Assembly: GCA_014380705.1 (NCBI GenBank)
Contig: JACMJI010000043.1
Coordinates: 1 to 15,564, forward strand
Source of the DNA: Gorillibacterium sp.
GTDB taxonomy: Bacteria; Bacillota; Bacilli; Paenibacillales; NBRC-103111
DNA length: 15,564 nt
Direction of reading: 5' to 3'
Below the pieces are notes generated by a model. That model was not told the origin of the DNA. It made no database searches and saw nothing but the letters and a program-made list of their open reading frames with translations. Positions 1-6,441 of the stretch are shown piece by piece. Made by a program: the position numbers and the translations under genes. Every line of letters starts with the position of its first letter. Position 1 is the first letter of the stretch.

Positions 1-85
1 ATCTGCGTGAGCGGAAAGGGTGGTAGCCGCTGGTCTGACACTGATTGGAGAAAGCAATTAACCATAAATTAGAAATCGTATCTAA
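1..85. other. Left window edge, no assignable gene
   Basis: This edge may hold the 3' end of a gene lying outside the window, but the remaining sequence is too short to say. On the plus strand one frame runs open from base 1 to a TAG at 70-72, and another closes at 24-26. Neither tail resembles a family I recognise, so no gene is called. Confidence 0.2.
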
Positions 86-116
86 AAAGCCGAAGACCTA
101 TCAGATCTTCGGCTTT
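86..116 (-). terminator. Intrinsic terminator of the acidic-protein gene
   Basis: There is a perfect 11-bp stem (AAAGCCGAAGA at 86-96 with TCTTCGGCTTT at 106-116) around a 9-nt loop. Read on the minus strand the stem is followed by a run of five T, and it begins 13 bases after the stop of the minus-strand gene at 130-510. The plus-strand side has only TTTAACTT, so it would be weaker in that direction, but it could also help end a transcript entering from the left. Confidence 0.8.
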
Positions 117-129
117 AACTTATGAGAAA

Positions 130-510
130 TTATTTATTTCGCCGTAATGAATCGTCTGGGTCGTCGGCACCTGCACCATTTAGCATATCCGTTCCATTAA
201 ATACATTGGTCAGTGGGGCAGCCGGGTCAACCGGACTATTAGGAGAAATATCATCTGCATCAGGTACGGAGGACATCGCAATTAGTCCGGCAAGATAAGC
301 ATTAAACCCTGAGTGAGTATCGTCATTCTCGCCCATTGGTGGATCATCGGCGGTAAGCTCTTCATTAATTCCATCCTCAGTCAGCGGAACATAGGGTGTT
401 ACGGGGCCACTTCTAGCCGTCCACGCCGGGGTTAACGTTTCATTGGGCGTCAGGTCACTGAACATCCTGTTCGTTTGACCCGCGTTCTTCTCTTTATTAT
501 TATCAGGCAT
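130..510 (-). CDS. Hypothetical acidic protein, 126 aa
   Basis: I do not recognise this protein. It starts at an ATG with a perfect AGGAGG seven bases upstream (518-523 on the complement) and ends just before a strong terminator, so it is very probably a real gene. The product is strongly acidic and rich in Asp, Asn, Pro and Thr, with few Lys or Arg outside the ends (an Asn/Lys-rich start and a basic SLRRNK tail). It has no signal peptide, membrane segment or Cys residues. The composition (many PxD, NSP and DDP turns) suggests a largely unstructured soluble protein, with one short hydrophobic stretch near residues 70-80 (AYLAGLIAM). It is monocistronic, convergent with nothing, and lies downstream of the ABC operon on the same strand but separated from it by that operon's terminator. 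It may be a lineage-specific or spore-associated small protein; that is a guess from style only. Confidence 0.75.
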   Translation of the reverse strand: MPDNNKEKNAGQTNRMFSDLTPNETLTPAWTARSGPVTPYVPLTEDGINEELTADDPPMGENDDTHSGFNAYLAGLIAMSSVPDADDISPNSPVDPAAPLTNVFNGTDMLNGAGADDPDDSLRRNK

Positions 511-528
511 TAGAGATCCTCCTTTAGC

Positions 529-561
529 TATAGGAATGCTTCAAGTTCAAACGTTCCTATA
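529..561. repeat. Inverted repeat in the leader of the acidic-protein gene
   Basis: Perfect 8-bp arms TATAGGAA (529-536) and TTCCTATA (554-561) flank a 17-base spacer. The element lies between the predicted promoter (600-628) and the ribosome site (518-523) of the minus-strand gene at 130-510. It could be an operator or a leader hairpin; the sequence does not decide. Confidence 0.45.
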
Positions 562-599
562 AGGGTTAACCTTCCCCGACCTGAAGAGGATTATGCCAG

Positions 600-628
600 A
601 GTATACAATTCATTTATAACAAAAACAA
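600..628 (-). promoter_or_regulatory. Probable sigma-A promoter for the acidic-protein gene
   Basis: On the minus strand, -35 TTGTTT (628-623) and -10 TATACT (605-600) are separated by 17 bases. The -35 lies inside the stem of the ABC-operon terminator, so the terminator and promoter share sequence. The predicted leader is about 80 nt and contains the inverted repeat at 529-561. Confidence 0.4.
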
Positions 629-660
629 CCACCATGCTCATAAGCTACTGTGGTTGTTTT
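622..660 (-). terminator. Terminator of the ABC exporter operon
   Basis: There is a perfect 11-bp stem (AAAACAACCAC at 622-632 with GTGGTTGTTTT at 650-660). It lies just downstream of the permease stop on the minus strand, where the second arm ends in GTTTTTG. Confidence 0.75.
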
Positions 661-676
661 GTTGTTTTTATTGCGA

Positions 677-1612
677 CTAAGCGGTCACATCGCGCTTGCT
701 GAAAATCCCCCAGGACATCAAGTTAAGTATGACAAAATAAGCAACGAGCACAACGATGGAAAAAGTGAGTGTCATGTCATCTCTTAATGGGGTACCCTCA
801 ATGTATCTAATTAGGTTAGTGTTAGCGAACAAATAATACTTGATCCAGGAATATTTACTGAGGAACTGGATCATGATATCGCTCAGGAATAGAATCGCCA
901 TAGACAGTCCGATCGAGAGTGAACTGCTGCGGAACAGGGTTGAGATCGTGAAGGCTAGAGTCACAGTCATCAGAAGGGTGACGGAGGACAAGCCGTAAGA
1001 GAATAGCACATGAAGGGACATCGCTTGCTCATGAACCATGCCATTTCCAGATACATATAAGTGGGGCAATATACTACCCTCAAATCCATAAAGTAGACCA
1101 TTGGTGACATAAGCTATAGCAAACAAGAAGATCAGCATACCTAAACTAAACAATAAGCTTGCTAAATATTTCGATAGCAGGATCTTGCCACGACGGTTTG
1201 GTCTGATAAGAAGCATCTTGATCGTGCCGGAGGAGAACTCTCCTGCAATGGAATCAGCAGCAATAATAACCGTAAATATCGTCACCAGAATGATGAGATT
1301 TCCCATCTCTAGAACACCGCCCCAGATTGTACCGGAAGGAGGAGCGATATCTTCTTTTATTCGGTAATCGTTGATGGCAATGGTTTCGGTGAAATGGCGG
1401 GTGGTCTCATCTGGGAGTTTCTCATCCTTCAACATTTTCTGGAATGAGGCGGTCTGCTCCGTTGCTTGCTGCTTCCAATTCCCAGGGTCTGGCTGATTCC
1501 TCTCGATAAGGATTGAAACCCCAATGATAAGAGCTCCAAGCAAAAGGAACATGATCCAGGTACGCATGCGACGATATATTTTCATGTTTTCATTACGGAC
1601 TAGATTAAGCAA
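677..1612 (-). CDS. ABC-2 type exporter permease subunit
   Basis: This is the membrane half of an ABC exporter, partner of the ATPase encoded just upstream with overlapping ends. About 311 aa. The layout is typical of the BcrB/NatB-like ABC-2 family: a basic N-terminus (NENMKIYRRMRTW), a first membrane helix near residues 20-36, a large outside loop rich in charged residues (about 37-105), then about five more helices (about 108-128, 145-170, 205-226, 232-250 and 283-302). After the second helix comes the conserved-looking EFSSGTIKMLLIRPNRR cytoplasmic stretch, typical of permeases that contact the ATPase. The start is chosen as TTG at 1612, because GGGGAG lies eight bases upstream; a GTG at 1621 sits directly against that site with no spacing. 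The transported substrate cannot be read from sequence; peptides, lantibiotics, drugs or ions are all handled by relatives. Confidence 0.85.
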   Translation of the reverse strand: MLNLVRNENMKIYRRMRTWIMFLLLGALIIGVSILIERNQPDPGNWKQQATEQTASFQKMLKDEKLPDETTRHFTETIAINDYRIKEDIAPPSGTIWGGVLEMGNLIILVTIFTVIIAADSIAGEFSSGTIKMLLIRPNRRGKILLSKYLASLLFSLGMLIFLFAIAYVTNGLLYGFEGSILPHLYVSGNGMVHEQAMSLHVLFSYGLSSVTLLMTVTLAFTISTLFRSSSLSIGLSMAILFLSDIMIQFLSKYSWIKYYLFANTNLIRYIEGTPLRDDMTLTFSIVVLVAYFVILNLMSWGIFSKRDVTA

Positions 1613-2522
1613 TTCGTTCACTCCCCGTCATTTCCAGAAATTTATCCTCGAGACTCTTTGTAATTGGCTTTATACCGTAGACACGCACGCCTTCACGTAC
1701 CAATGCAGCTATAAGATCGGCGACCTCTTCGCGTTCGGCAGAAACCTCTACGCCCGTCTCGACGATTTCAACATCCCCGGCGCAGGTAAGCGCTCGTTTC
1801 GCCTTTTCTGGTGAGTCTACCTCGATAAGGAAACGGCTAGCTTCCCCATGTGCGACAAAATCCTTCATAAGCTTTACATCAATTAATCGACCGTTCTGAA
1901 TAATCCCAATTCGGTCGCACATCAGTTCCATTTCAGCAAGCAAGTGGCTAGAGACAACGATAGAGATATTCTCCTCTTGAGCAAGCTTCCGTAAGTAATC
2001 ACGCAACTCACGAATACCTGCGGGGTCCAGCCCGTTGGTTGGCTCATCCAGAATCAGCAGTGAAGGCTTGTGTAAAAGCGCTTGGGCAACACCGAGGCGC
2101 TGGCGCATACCCAGTGAATATCGCTTAACTTTATCGTTTATGCGATTCTCGAGTCCAACTAAGCGAACAACATCATTGATTCGTTCACGAGAGACACCGC
2201 CAGGCACCATCCGGGCAAAATGAATTAGGTTCTGATAGCCAGTCAAAAACTTATACATCTCAGGATTTTCGACAATGGCACCAACATGACGAATGGCTTT
2301 TTCAAACTCTCTAGTAATACTGTACCCTTCAATTAAGATATCGCCCTCGGTAATTCGCATTAACCCGACCATCATGCGGATCGTCGTTGTTTTTCCTGCT
2401 CCATTCGGTCCAAGAAATCCAAATACTTCACCTTTCGGGACCTCAAAACTTAGATGATCAATCAAGGTTTTTCCACCAATTCTTTTGGTCACACCAATCA
2501 GTTTGATTGTTGGTTTATCCAT
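1605..2522 (-). CDS. ABC exporter ATP-binding protein (BcrA/CcmA-like)
   Basis: Cytoplasmic ATPase that powers the permease encoded directly downstream; the two genes overlap by 8 bases, implying translational coupling. It is 305 aa with all ATPase motifs: Walker A GPNGAGKTT (38-46), a Q-loop region with ENPEMY replacing a plain Gln motif (85-90, as in the BcrA/drug-exporter subgroup), ABC signature YSLGMRQR (135-142), Walker B LLILDE (155-160) followed by the D-loop PTNGLD, and the switch His of SSHLL (His193). A C-terminal accessory region of about 85 residues (from about 220) is usual for this family. The start is taken at ATG 2522: the upstream in-frame ATG at 2540 is itself part of the GGAGGG ribosome site, which lies ten bases from ATG 2522. 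Relatives give immunity to peptide antibiotics or export drugs; no two-component system is adjacent to specify the signal. Confidence 0.88.
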   Translation of the reverse strand: MDKPTIKLIGVTKRIGGKTLIDHLSFEVPKGEVFGFLGPNGAGKTTTIRMMVGLMRITEGDILIEGYSITREFEKAIRHVGAIVENPEMYKFLTGYQNLIHFARMVPGGVSRERINDVVRLVGLENRINDKVKRYSLGMRQRLGVAQALLHKPSLLILDEPTNGLDPAGIRELRDYLRKLAQEENISIVVSSHLLAEMELMCDRIGIIQNGRLIDVKLMKDFVAHGEASRFLIEVDSPEKAKRALTCAGDVEIVETGVEVSAEREEVADLIAALVREGVRVYGIKPITKSLEDKFLEMTGSERIA

Positions 2523-2540
2523 GTCTTTTATACCCTCCAT

Positions 2541-2799
2541 TTTACCTTAAGCTGTCCCCCATTTGGTTACAGCGGTATTGTTTACTGTATCGCACAGCGC
2601 CAAAAGAAGCTGCCAGGCGTTTATCCTTGTAAATAGTCTAGGGGATAAAGAGGGAGATAAAAACCGACCAAGGACCATTTAATTACCAGACTAAAGTCGA
2701 GTAGAGGGGGAAAATGGTAAATAAGTCATGCTACAGCTTAATGGTTATAAAAAACTGTTGGAAATGCAAATTTTAAACGTGGAAAATAATAAGTTGTGC
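2541..2799. other. Divergent intergenic region, upstream half
   Basis: This is the space between the divergently transcribed ABC operon and the peroxidase operon. I see no convincing reading frame. A promoter for the ABC operon should lie here on the minus strand, but no -35/-10 pair with good spacing stands out. Confidence 0.4.
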
Positions 2800-2832
2800 A
2801 CAATTGAATTGTTTGCAATTTATATATACAAT
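2800..2832 (+). promoter_or_regulatory. Promoter with OhrR-type operator for the peroxidase-ohrR operon
   Basis: The -35 TTGAAT (2804-2809) and -10 TACAAT (2827-2832) are 17 bases apart. A perfect palindrome ACAATT-G-AATTGT (2800-2812) covers the -35. The known Bacillus subtilis OhrR operator is built from TACAATT/AATTGTA arms, so this is an excellent match for repression by the OhrR protein encoded second in the operon. Binding here would block RNA polymerase, and peroxide oxidation of the OhrR cysteine would release it. Only one full palindrome is present. Confidence 0.75.
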
Positions 2833-2880
2833 AGGGATATCAGAAAATAAACCTAGCAAGCAAAGAGGAGAGAATTGTTT

Positions 2881-3390
2881 ATGATGAATTCGATTTACGA
2901 CTATTCGCCCCTGAAGCCAAACGGAGAGTCACAACCTTTGCGTGACTATCAAGGAAAAGTAATCCTAGTCGTCAACACAGCGAGCAAATGCGGCTTTACA
3001 CCTCAATTTAAAGAGCTTCAGGAGCTATATGAACGTTATGAAAGCCAAGGCTTTACGGTTCTCGGCTTTCCCTGCGACCAATTTAAGGATCAAGAGTTTG
3101 GTGACATCACAGAAACACTGGATTTTTGCCAAATTAATTATGGAGTTAAGTTTCCGATGTTCGCCAAAATAGATGTAAAGGGTGAACAAGCCTCACCGCT
3201 TTTTGTTCATCTGAAAAAAGAAAAAACAGGCTTTGCCGGCGCCGAAGTGAAATGGAATTTTACGAAGTTTTTAATTGATCGTGAAGGGAATGTAGTCTCG
3301 CGTTTTGCACCCCTTACCAAACCAAGCAAGCTTGGGAAAGATATCGAAAGCCTTTTGGCCAAAGAAACAACCAATAAACGACTTCGCTAA
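2881..3390 (+). CDS. Glutathione peroxidase family thiol peroxidase
   Basis: Reduces hydrogen peroxide or organic hydroperoxides using a peroxidatic cysteine. It is 169 aa, normal for the bacterial family. The first motif NTASKCGFTPQF places Cys37 where animal enzymes have selenocysteine. The catalytic companions are Gln67 (GFPCDQF) and Trp125-Asn126 (KWNFTKF). A further Cys83 in FCQINYGVKFP sits where yeast and plant thioredoxin-dependent enzymes carry the resolving cysteine, so the reductant is more likely thioredoxin than glutathione (family inference). There is no signal peptide, so it is cytoplasmic. ATG 2881 is chosen because GAGGAG lies ten bases upstream; ATG 2884 is possible, and the TTG at 2875 is too close to the ribosome site. 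It is followed after 28 bases by ohrR, with an OhrR-like operator at the promoter, pointing to induction by organic peroxides. Related to B. subtilis BsaA/GpO; the symbol is left blank. Confidence 0.93.
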   Translation: MMNSIYDYSPLKPNGESQPLRDYQGKVILVVNTASKCGFTPQFKELQELYERYESQGFTVLGFPCDQFKDQEFGDITETLDFCQINYGVKFPMFAKIDVKGEQASPLFVHLKKEKTGFAGAEVKWNFTKFLIDREGNVVSRFAPLTKPSKLGKDIESLLAKETTNKRLR

Positions 3391-3418
3391 AGGTCATGAA
3401 GGGGGGGCTTACAACTCT

Positions 3419-3892
3419 ATGCCGGGGAAAAACCAAGATGAACCTGTCCATGACAGCAGGTTAAACCTTGAAAACCAGCTATGCTTCGCTATTTATGCTG
3501 CATCGAGAGAAATGACAAAGTTATACCGCCCCTTGCTTGATAAACTTAATATTACCTACCCTCAATACCTGACATTACTTGCTTTATGGGAGCAGGATGG
3601 TATAACGGTAAAAGAAATCGGAGAACGACTTTACCTTGACTCGGGCACACTTACGCCACTTCTGAAGCGGATGGAAGGGCAAGGACTCATTCTTAGAGAA
3701 CGAGTGGTGTCGGACGAGCGTAAAGTTACGATTACCTTAACTACCGCTGGTCAGGCCTTGAAGGAGGACGCTTACTGTATACCGGAAAAAATTCTCTCCT
3801 ACAACAAAGACTCTGGGATCATGTTTGAACAATTGTTCCGGGATGTTAATCAGCTACTCTCGAGTCTGCGGCAAGCCAATCAGCACAGATAG
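3419..3892 (+). CDS. ohrR: OhrR, organic-peroxide-sensing MarR-family repressor
   Basis: Dimeric winged-helix repressor that senses organic hydroperoxides. It is 157 aa and strikingly close to B. subtilis OhrR, including LENQLCF near the start with the single reactive Cys (Cys22, equivalent to Cys15 there), SREMTKLY, the LDKLNITYPQYLTLLALWE helices, and the recognition region LYLDSGTLTPLLKRMEGQGLI followed by the wing with DER. Cys22 is followed by a further Cys late in the chain (EDAYCIPEKI). That is worth noting, because B. subtilis OhrR has one Cys while the Xanthomonas two-Cys type uses a second one. The start is ATG 3419, preceded by GAAGGGGGG; the longer frame from 3305 would run inside the peroxidase gene. 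It probably represses its own operon through the palindrome at 2800-2812. No ohrA gene is in the window. Confidence 0.92.
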   Translation: MPGKNQDEPVHDSRLNLENQLCFAIYAASREMTKLYRPLLDKLNITYPQYLTLLALWEQDGITVKEIGERLYLDSGTLTPLLKRMEGQGLILRERVVSDERKVTITLTTAGQALKEDAYCIPEKILSYNKDSGIMFEQLFRDVNQLLSSLRQANQHR

Positions 3893-3908
3893 CTGACTTG
3901 AACCTAAG

Positions 3909-3944
3909 AAACTGTACCGTAGATAGCGGGGTACAGTTTTTTTT
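3909..3944 (+). terminator. Intrinsic terminator after ohrR
   Basis: There is a perfect 10-bp stem (AAACTGTACC at 3909-3918 with GGTACAGTTT at 3930-3939) with an 11-nt loop, followed by an uninterrupted T run to 3944. It lies 16 bases past the ohrR stop. Confidence 0.93.
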
Positions 3945-4137
3945 GTTTGTTCACAAAATTGTACTATGTTTTTGGGTGGAAAAGCGGTAAAATTCCGTAG
4001 AGATTATTAAGAATAACTTTGTCCATTGTAGGAAGTATATAAGGGACTTGCTCCTTTTGCTGTGAGTGAATTAGGTATGTGAGCTTTGTATGTAAGTCGC
4101 GAGGATTTGTGGATATTCTAAGAACGAGGAGGTCACC

Positions 4138-5202
4138 ATGAAAAAGATCAAACTTCATCTTAATCGCCGGGATATTATCCTTGTGGTATCTATTTTTTTC
4201 ACTGTCTTCCTTGTTGGTGTTGGGATTTATGCGGCGTATATCTATAATAAAGCGAATGAAGCGATTGATAAAATGGCTGCTCCCCATACAACTAACCAGC
4301 CTTCACATGAAGCAACTCCTCGAAAAACTTTTGAAGCCACGGGTATTAAAAAGGTCGAAGGCTTGCGGCCGATGACGTTTATGTTAACCGGTGTCGACAG
4401 TCGAGATGGCAGTGACGGCTCAATGAACACCGATGTTATGATGATGGTAGCCCTTAATCCTCAAACGAGTTCGGCCACCATTATCTCAATTCCAAGAGAC
4501 TTAGAGGTAAAGCCAGGCGAGTTTTCCGCACACAAGGTTAATTATTTTTACCCCTACTATTACAATAGCGATAAAACTACAGCGATAACCAATGCAAAAA
4601 GTTTCTACAGCGACCTATTTGGTATACACCTTGATTATATGGCGGTCATCGATTTTCAAGGTTTTGTCCAAGTTGTGGATGAACTTGACGGATTAAAGCT
4701 AGACGTGGACATGGATATGAAGTACGTCGATCATGAGGATGGTACGAATATCAACCTTATGGAAGGTCTTCAGAAGTTAGATGGCAAAAATGCTCTTGAT
4801 TTTGTTCGTTACCGCAAGTCTAACCGCGGCACCGCCGAATCCTCAGATTTTGCTCGTAACCAAAGGCAGCAGCAGGTTATTAAGCAACTCGTAGATAAAC
4901 TTGGATCATTAAACGGTTTAGCTAACTTGGGCGATATTTTGGAGATCGTTGGCAGTAATGTGAAGACAGACATTCCGGCAGATACGCTTCGAACATGGAT
5001 TAAGTCATTCCAAGAACTAAAGCCCGATCAGATCGAATTTATTCATTTGGAAGGTGAATGGGAGAGCCCATACATTGTCCCTAAGGAAGAGGATCTTAAG
5101 GCTGCAATTATTGCGTTCAAGAGTCGGGTCAGTTTAACAAAAGGAACTTCTTTGGAGCCTGAGGATCTGACTTCCAAAATAGGATTAGTCCCATCATCCT
5201 AA
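4138..5202 (+). CDS. LytR-CpsA-Psr (LCP) family wall-polymer transferase
   Basis: Membrane-anchored enzyme of the family that attaches teichoic acids or other polymers from lipid carriers to peptidoglycan, acting outside the membrane. It is 354 aa. A short basic N-terminus is followed by one membrane helix (about 13-34), with no cleavage site, then a Thr/Pro-rich linker and the LCP domain (about 78-250). Typical LCP signatures are visible: FMLTGVDSRD (81-90) with its metal/pyrophosphate-binding Asp and Arg, MNTDVMMMVALNP, ISIPRDLEV (116-124), and DFVRYRKSNRGTAESSDFAR (221-240). The C-terminal ~100 residues are a helical tail usual for the family. The start has a very strong site, GAGGAGGT, directly upstream. 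It appears to be monocistronic, with a hairpin about 190 bases downstream. Older names such as transcriptional attenuator LytR are misleading. The exact polymer cannot be read from the sequence. Confidence 0.92.
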   Translation: MKKIKLHLNRRDIILVVSIFFTVFLVGVGIYAAYIYNKANEAIDKMAAPHTTNQPSHEATPRKTFEATGIKKVEGLRPMTFMLTGVDSRDGSDGSMNTDVMMMVALNPQTSSATIISIPRDLEVKPGEFSAHKVNYFYPYYYNSDKTTAITNAKSFYSDLFGIHLDYMAVIDFQGFVQVVDELDGLKLDVDMDMKYVDHEDGTNINLMEGLQKLDGKNALDFVRYRKSNRGTAESSDFARNQRQQQVIKQLVDKLGSLNGLANLGDILEIVGSNVKTDIPADTLRTWIKSFQELKPDQIEFIHLEGEWESPYIVPKEEDLKAAIIAFKSRVSLTKGTSLEPEDLTSKIGLVPSS

Positions 5203-5264
5203 TCGTAACAGAAGAGGATTCCGAAGCAGCCCAGTTAATGATACAAAACTGTAAGCGGCAACAA

Positions 5265-5312
5265 GTAACCAGTAACGGGCACGGGCAAACGTAACCAGCT
5301 ACGGGTAACCAG
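5265..5312. repeat. Three GTAACCAG motifs with interspersed ACGGG
   Basis: GTAACCAG occurs at 5265-5272, 5291-5298 and 5305-5312, interleaved with ACGGG/ACGGGC. A fourth copy, as the 10-mer GTAACCAGCT, recurs at 5861-5870 inside the possible small gene. The tract has no coding frame. It may be a fragment of a dispersed intergenic repeat. Confidence 0.6.
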
Positions 5313-5391
5313 TTTCCAGCGTATTCATCAAATATACTCAATTCACCTTAGGGAGTAAGTCAAAAGCTAGAGGTAAATTTCGAAGCCATTT

Positions 5392-5422
5392 AGACCTAAG
5401 CCCAACAATGGGGCTCGGGTCT
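5392..5422 (+). terminator. Possible terminator downstream of the LCP gene
   Basis: A hairpin forms between GACCTAAGCCC (5393-5403) and GGGCTCGGGTC (5411-5421), with one mismatch and one G-T pair. It is GC-rich and followed by CTTTATTGATTT, a weak T tract. It lies 190 bases past the LCP stop with no nearer candidate seen. Confidence 0.5.
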
Positions 5423-5428
5423 TTATTG

Positions 5429-5458
5429 ATTTATAAGAATTTATAAGAATTTATAAGG
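5429..5458. repeat. Tandem repeat of a 10-bp unit, three copies
   Basis: ATTTATAAGA is repeated head to tail three times, the last copy ending GG instead of GA. The unit length is close to one helical turn and is very AT-rich. It directly follows the hairpin at 5392-5422. Confidence 0.75.
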
Positions 5459-5513
5459 AAAGATTAAGCATTTTAAGCTGTTTTTCATGTCCTGGAACCC
5501 AACTCCATTGAAT

Positions 5514-5757
5514 TAGTGAACCTATATTCCTTATTCCTGAAGCAAAATTCACTAAATCCCGCTGAATTTGAGGTATAAAGGAAGTAGTGAAGCTAAGTTC
5601 CTGATTAAGGATACCCAGCTTCGTGAATAGTGGAAATTTGCTTCACTAAAGTTAGAATTATGCTTTTTCGCAACCAAATAGTGAAGTTAGCTTCAGTATT
5701 AGTGAGTCTAGGTTCAGATGTGTGGAGGAAGGCGGTTAATAGTGAAGTTAGCTTCAG
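5514..5757. repeat. Cluster of six degenerate TAGTGAA..TTC repeats
   Basis: Related 16-17 bp motifs of the form TAGTGAA-N2-TA-N2-TTC start at 5514, 5585, 5628, 5679, 5700 and 5740, all in the same orientation. The copies at 5677-5696 and 5738-5757 share an identical 20-mer, AATAGTGAAGTTAGCTTCAG, which contains the palindrome TGAAG-TTAG-CTTCA. Inverted TTCACTA copies occur at 5548-5554 and 5642-5648, so larger hairpins can form, for example 5514-5554. No coding frame explains the pattern. It resembles intergenic palindromic repeat families in other bacteria; its identity is unknown. Confidence 0.7.
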
Positions 5758-5780
5758 GGATGTTGGGAATCAATGGTCCG

Positions 5781-5912
5781 CTACCAAGGTCGCTTCTTAC
5801 CAGCCCATGAGGTTTCCCTTATAGTCGAGATAAAGGGGGCCGTCAAGATCAGTCTCCGTGGTAACCAGCTAAGAATACCTGTTGCGGAGTCATCAAAAGC
5901 AGTGTACATCAT
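5781..5912 (-). CDS. Possible small protein, 43 aa
   Basis: This short minus-strand frame begins ATGATG with AAAGGAG six bases upstream, a credible ribosome site in a gene-poor region. The product is 43 aa, basic toward its C-terminus and with a hydrophobic middle (ILSWLPRRLILTAPFI) that might associate with a membrane. I recognise no family. A caution is that the region has other short open frames on the same strand: 5893-6081, which overlaps the start, and a second frame within this ORF around LVTTETDLDGPLYLDYKGN. It could therefore be a decayed gene or part of a repeat rather than a functional gene. Confidence 0.3.
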   Translation of the reverse strand: MMYTAFDDSATGILSWLPRRLILTAPFISTIRETSWAGKKRPW

Positions 5913-6441
5913 GCGCAGCTCCTTTAATCTCCATTATAATTTTCAATAGCGCGAAGAAATTCCATTCCACTGCATGGCAGATTACCTGAAAAGAATCATA
6001 ATAACTCATGTGTTCACAACCGGGTAGATGAGAATGATATTCATCACTTCGTCTGTTGAAAAAGCGGGTTTTAATAATCAAATATATTTCCCCGAATGAA
6101 CCGAGATAAATTGTCGAAAAAGACTGAAAACTCAGCCTTTATGTTAGCTGTTACAAAGTGTTCAAGGTTCTGTTATACACAGCCTATTTTTTAAATTCAA
6201 TACGCTCAATAACACATAAGGAAAAGCTTTAGAAAATGAAGACCCTACAGGGCACGCCTTTTGCTAAGAATGGCCAAGCTAACTAGAATCTTTTATCACA
6301 AAAAGAACCTTTTTTATTTCCAAGTAAAGCAGGGGAATTGCTGCCTGTTGTACAGATTTTCTTGATCTGCTCCTTTTTCGCGTGGAATATCCCTAGTAAA
6401 GTAAATTTGATGTGAAAATCTATTTAAAAAAGTGCAAATCA
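5913..6441. other. AT-rich region without a supported gene
   Basis: I see no gene with a convincing start here. The minus-strand frame at 5893-6081 (62 aa) has no clear ribosome site and no recognisable family. A few weak hairpins occur, such as CAGAT..ATCTG near 6354-6370 followed by a T-rich tract, but none is strong enough to call. The plus-strand end leads into the hydE control region. Confidence 0.4.

Noticed and set aside
2980..3000. Selenoprotein reading of the glutathione peroxidase
   Set aside because: The active-site codon is TGC (cysteine), not TGA, and no interruption of the frame is present.
3305..3418. Longer N-terminus for OhrR starting inside the peroxidase gene
   Set aside because: The extension is the peroxidase gene read in another frame; ATG 3419 has the purine-rich ribosome site and aligns with the normal OhrR N-terminus.
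3953..3966. Second OhrR-like operator (ACAAAATTGT) before the LCP gene
   Set aside because: The arms do not pair at the central bases, and there is no well-spaced promoter next to it; it is a chance AT-rich match.
3964..4287. 107-aa minus-strand frame overlapping the LCP start
   Set aside because: It covers the LCP promoter region and signal-anchor codons in antisense, without a ribosome site or known family.
5514..5757. CRISPR array
   Set aside because: Repeat copies are degenerate, only about 16-20 bases, and separated by irregular distances (21 to 71 bases); no cas genes are present.
5630..5824. 64-aa plus-strand frame
   Set aside because: It runs through the repeat cluster, so its sequence is explained by repeats, and it has no ribosome site.
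5893..6081. 62-aa minus-strand frame as a gene or transposase remnant
   Set aside because: No clear ribosome site, no recognisable transposase motif and no terminal inverted repeats; it overlaps the better-supported 43-aa start.
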